Shown here: one piece after another, positions 5,254 to 6,873 of the stretch
Position numbering within the stretch: the stretch's first letter is position 1
Layout: the number at the start of each line of letters is the position of its first letter
Source of the DNA: Pseudomonadota bacterium
Lineage (GTDB): Bacteria; Pseudomonadota; Gammaproteobacteria; Burkholderiales; Burkholderiaceae_C
Length of the DNA: 6,873 nucleotides
Reading direction: 5' to 3'
Assembly: GCA_023435325.1 (NCBI GenBank)
Contig: JAEYRT010000111.1
Location: forward strand, 1-6,873
Program-made: the position numbers and the translations under genes
Notes under the pieces: model-generated
What the model was told of the DNA's origin: nothing
The model's input: only the letters and a program-made list of their open reading frames with translations
Database searches by the model: none

Positions 5254-5976
5254 CTATGCATTTCCGATAGCTTTGTCTTGGGCAATTTGCCCATCGACAA
5301 TCTCCACCAAGCGGTCACAACGCTGCGCCAAGCGTGGGTCATGGGTGACAATCAAAAACGCCGTACCTTGGCTCTGATGGATCTGGCGCAGCAACTCAAA
5401 CACCTCTTGCGACGACTGCGTATCGAGATTGCCTGTAGGCTCATCAGCCAGCACCAAAGGCGGCTTGTGCACCAGCGCCCGCGCTATCGCTACACGCTGC
5501 TGCATGCCGCCAGACAGCTCGGACGGCTTTTTGTGCAGCGCGTGTGACAAACCTACGGCATCCAGCAACTCGCTGGCATGTGCCTTATTTTGCGCCGTGA
5601 CAAAACCATTGGCCATCAAGGCTGGCAGCGTGACGTTCTCTAGTGCCGTAAACGCAGGCAGCAGGTGGTGAAACTGGAACACAAAACCTAAGCTTTGGCG
5701 GCGCAGCAGCGTCAGGCCAACGTCACTTTGCGTACTGGTTTCCTGGCCTTGTAGTTGGTAGCTGCCACTGCTCATGCGCTCGAGCAAGCCGAGAATACTG
5801 AGCAAGGTACTTTTGCCTGAGCCTGATGGCCCGACCAGCGCAATGAACTCACCGGCTTGTACTTGCAGGTTCACGCCATGCAGGATTTCCACCTCATTGG
5901 GCTGACCCACGTTGTACGATTTGCGCACATCGCGCAACTGTAGCAGCGGCGTGTTTGAAAAGTTCTTTGCAGTCAT
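5254..5976 (-). CDS. ABC transporter ATP-binding protein, LolD/MacB type
   Basis: The cytoplasmic nucleotide-binding subunit of an exporter or lipoprotein-release complex, 240 residues, normal for LolD. All ABC motifs are intact: Walker A GPSGSGKST at 49-57, Q-loop FVFQFHHLLPAFTALENV at 98-115 (Gln101), signature LSGGMQQR at 154-161, Walker B LVLADE at 174-179 with PTGNLD after it, and the switch His212 in VTHD. The Q-loop wording FQFHHLLPAFTALENV is typical of LolD, which with LolC/LolE extracts lipoproteins from the inner membrane for the LolA carrier. The adjacent permease supports a type VII (MacB-like) complex. Start ATG 5974-5976 has a good Shine-Dalgarno that overlaps the stop of the permease gene 9 bp upstream, pointing to coupled translation. 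The pair may be the lolCD locus or a paralogue with another substrate; the sequence alone does not decide, so no symbol is given. TAG stop at 5254-5256. Confidence 0.95.
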   Translation of the reverse strand: MTAKNFSNTPLLQLRDVRKSYNVGQPNEVEILHGVNLQVQAGEFIALVGPSGSGKSTLLSILGLLERMSSGSYQLQGQETSTQSDVGLTLLRRQSLGFVFQFHHLLPAFTALENVTLPALMANGFVTAQNKAHASELLDAVGLSHALHKKPSELSGGMQQRVAIARALVHKPPLVLADEPTGNLDTQSSQEVFELLRQIHQSQGTAFLIVTHDPRLAQRCDRLVEIVDGQIAQDKAIGNA

Positions 5977-5980
5977 AACG

Positions 5981-5987
5981 CCACCTC
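5981..5987 (-). promoter_or_regulatory. Shine-Dalgarno GAGGTGG overlapping the permease stop codon
   Basis: On the minus strand, TGAGGTGGCGTT precedes the ATPase ATG. The permease stop TGA (5986-5988) shares two bases with the ribosome-binding sequence, so ribosomes finishing the permease terminate on the start region of the ATPase. This is the usual arrangement for coupled expression of subunits made in fixed ratio. Confidence 0.75.
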
Positions 5988-6873
5988 ACACCCGAATGGC
6001 CTGCGCCGGGTCCATGGCCGCCGCGCGGCGCGCGGGGGCCACAGCGGCCAGCACGCCGCAGATGGTGGCGGTCAGGGTGGCCGAAACCACATCGCCCCAA
6101 CCCAAAGCAATCGGGAACAGTGGCCCGCCATCTTCAGCCCGAACAAACGCTGTAAACACCACAATCAGGAGCCAAGACAGCGCCACGCCGGCCACAGAGC
6201 CTAGAGCCCCGACCACGGCACCTTGCAGCAAAAACACGCGCAGCACTTGGCCACGTGTAGCGCCCATGGCACGCAAGATACCTATTTCCTTGCGCTTTTG
6301 CACCACGCTCACCACCAGCACGCTGGCAATGCCCAGCACCACCACCACCAGCACCACGCCGCGAATCATCGCGGTGCTCATGCTCTGGGCATTCAGGGCT
6401 GAGAGCAGCTGCGCATTCGTGTCCTGCCAGCTCTCAATCTCATAGTCATAGCGGGCACGCAGTTGCCGGGCAATGGCATCGGCCTGCCAGACATCGGCCA
6501 CCTGCATGTCCAGTACAGTGGCACCACCGGGCACGCCGAGCAGGCTTTGTGCGCTGCGCAGTGGAATGATGACGGTGCGACGGTTCAAGTCTTTGACACC
6601 CAAATCCATCAATGCCGAGACGCGCACGCTTTCTGTGACGCTGCCGGTGTCGATGGTGAACCTATCCCCGGCGCGCACTCCCAGATCGGCCGCCAGTTCC
6701 TTGCCAATCATGGCGTCGCCCGGCTGTAGCCCCCACGCGCCTACAACAATCTTTTCACGCAGATTGACGATGCGCTGGTAGCGCTCCAGCTCTACGCCCA
6801 TTAGCGCAATCGATTGTGAGGCCTCACCGCGCAGCGCCAGGCCAGAGCCCGAGACCATGGGCGATACCGCCGG
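5986..6873 (-). CDS. FtsX/MacB-like ABC transporter permease, LolC/LolE type (N-terminus outside window)
   Basis: Inner-membrane permease subunit partnering the LolD-like ATPase. Only the last 295 residues are present; the frame is open to the window edge (upstream residues PAVSP precede the Met at 6856-6858), so that Met is not the start and the first membrane helix and part of the periplasmic domain are missing. What remains is the rest of the periplasmic MacB-type domain (about fragment residues 1-165, with the ESWQDTNAQLLSALNAQS stretch resembling LolE) and three C-terminal helices at about 169-191, 214-241 and 258-279. Between the first two lies the cytoplasmic coupling segment QKRKEIGILRAMGATRGQV (192-210), diagnostic of FtsX-like permeases, and the protein ends PARRAAAMDPAQAIRV, the usual tail of the family. 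It is the upstream gene of a two-gene unit with the ATPase. A MacB-type exporter is less likely because MacB carries its ATPase in the same chain. Substrate is unknown. Confidence 0.93.
   Translation of the reverse strand, partial: PAVSPMVSGSGLALRGEASQSIALMGVELERYQRIVNLREKIVVGAWGLQPGDAMIGKELAADLGVRAGDRFTIDTGSVTESVRVSALMDLGVKDLNRRTVIIPLRSAQSLLGVPGGATVLDMQVADVWQADAIARQLRARYDYEIESWQDTNAQLLSALNAQSMSTAMIRGVVLVVVVLGIASVLVVSVVQKRKEIGILRAMGATRGQVLRVFLLQGAVVGALGSVAGVALSWLLIVVFTAFVRAEDGGPLFPIALGWGDVVSATLTATICGVLAAVAPARRAAAMDPAQAIRV

Overview
The window reads as an ordinary chromosomal segment of a Gram-negative beta-proteobacterium, most likely of the family Comamonadaceae (Rhodoferax/Acidovorax/Polaromonas-like). 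The grounds are a fairly GC-rich composition, the wording of the UvrA and RF3 proteins, a stand-alone Bug/TctC-type periplasmic binding protein, and a short intergenic repeat that I recall from that family. The taxonomic call is inference from memory; no search was run.

Layout, left to right: (1) the 3' end of uvrA (+), followed by a 260-bp gap holding two overlapping, mutually exclusive hairpins and an AT-rich patch that may carry the promoter of the next gene. (2) A complete tripartite tricarboxylate transporter substrate-binding protein (TctC/Bug family, +), closed by a strong intrinsic terminator. (3) On the minus strand, prfC (peptide chain release factor 3) and, 50 bp downstream of it, a HAD-IIB family phosphatase; an 8-bp hairpin lies between them. 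(4) Divergent from prfC, a YhhN/TMEM86-type integral membrane protein (+), a family that includes lysoplasmalogenases. (5) Convergent with it, on the minus strand, an ABC exporter pair: a LolC/LolE/MacB-like permease (5' end outside the window) whose stop codon lies inside the Shine-Dalgarno sequence of a LolD-like ATPase.

The functions are housekeeping or transport: excision repair, solute capture, ribosome recycling of release factors, a small-molecule phosphatase, membrane lipid turnover and export or lipoprotein release. No operon links more than two genes. The clearest cooperating pair is the permease and ATPase; prfC and the HAD gene may be co-transcribed.

I see no CRISPR array, tRNA, rRNA, transposase, toxin-antitoxin pair or defence system, and no evidence of an undescribed multi-gene system. 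The most interesting non-coding signal is a 16-bp motif present in inverted orientation at both convergent gene junctions (15 of 16 identical). One copy lies within a long nested hairpin and supplies the stop codon of the HAD gene. Start codons also deserve care: prfC appears to start at GTG without a visible Shine-Dalgarno, the HAD gene at TTG or GTG, and the TctC-like gene has two closely spaced ATGs.
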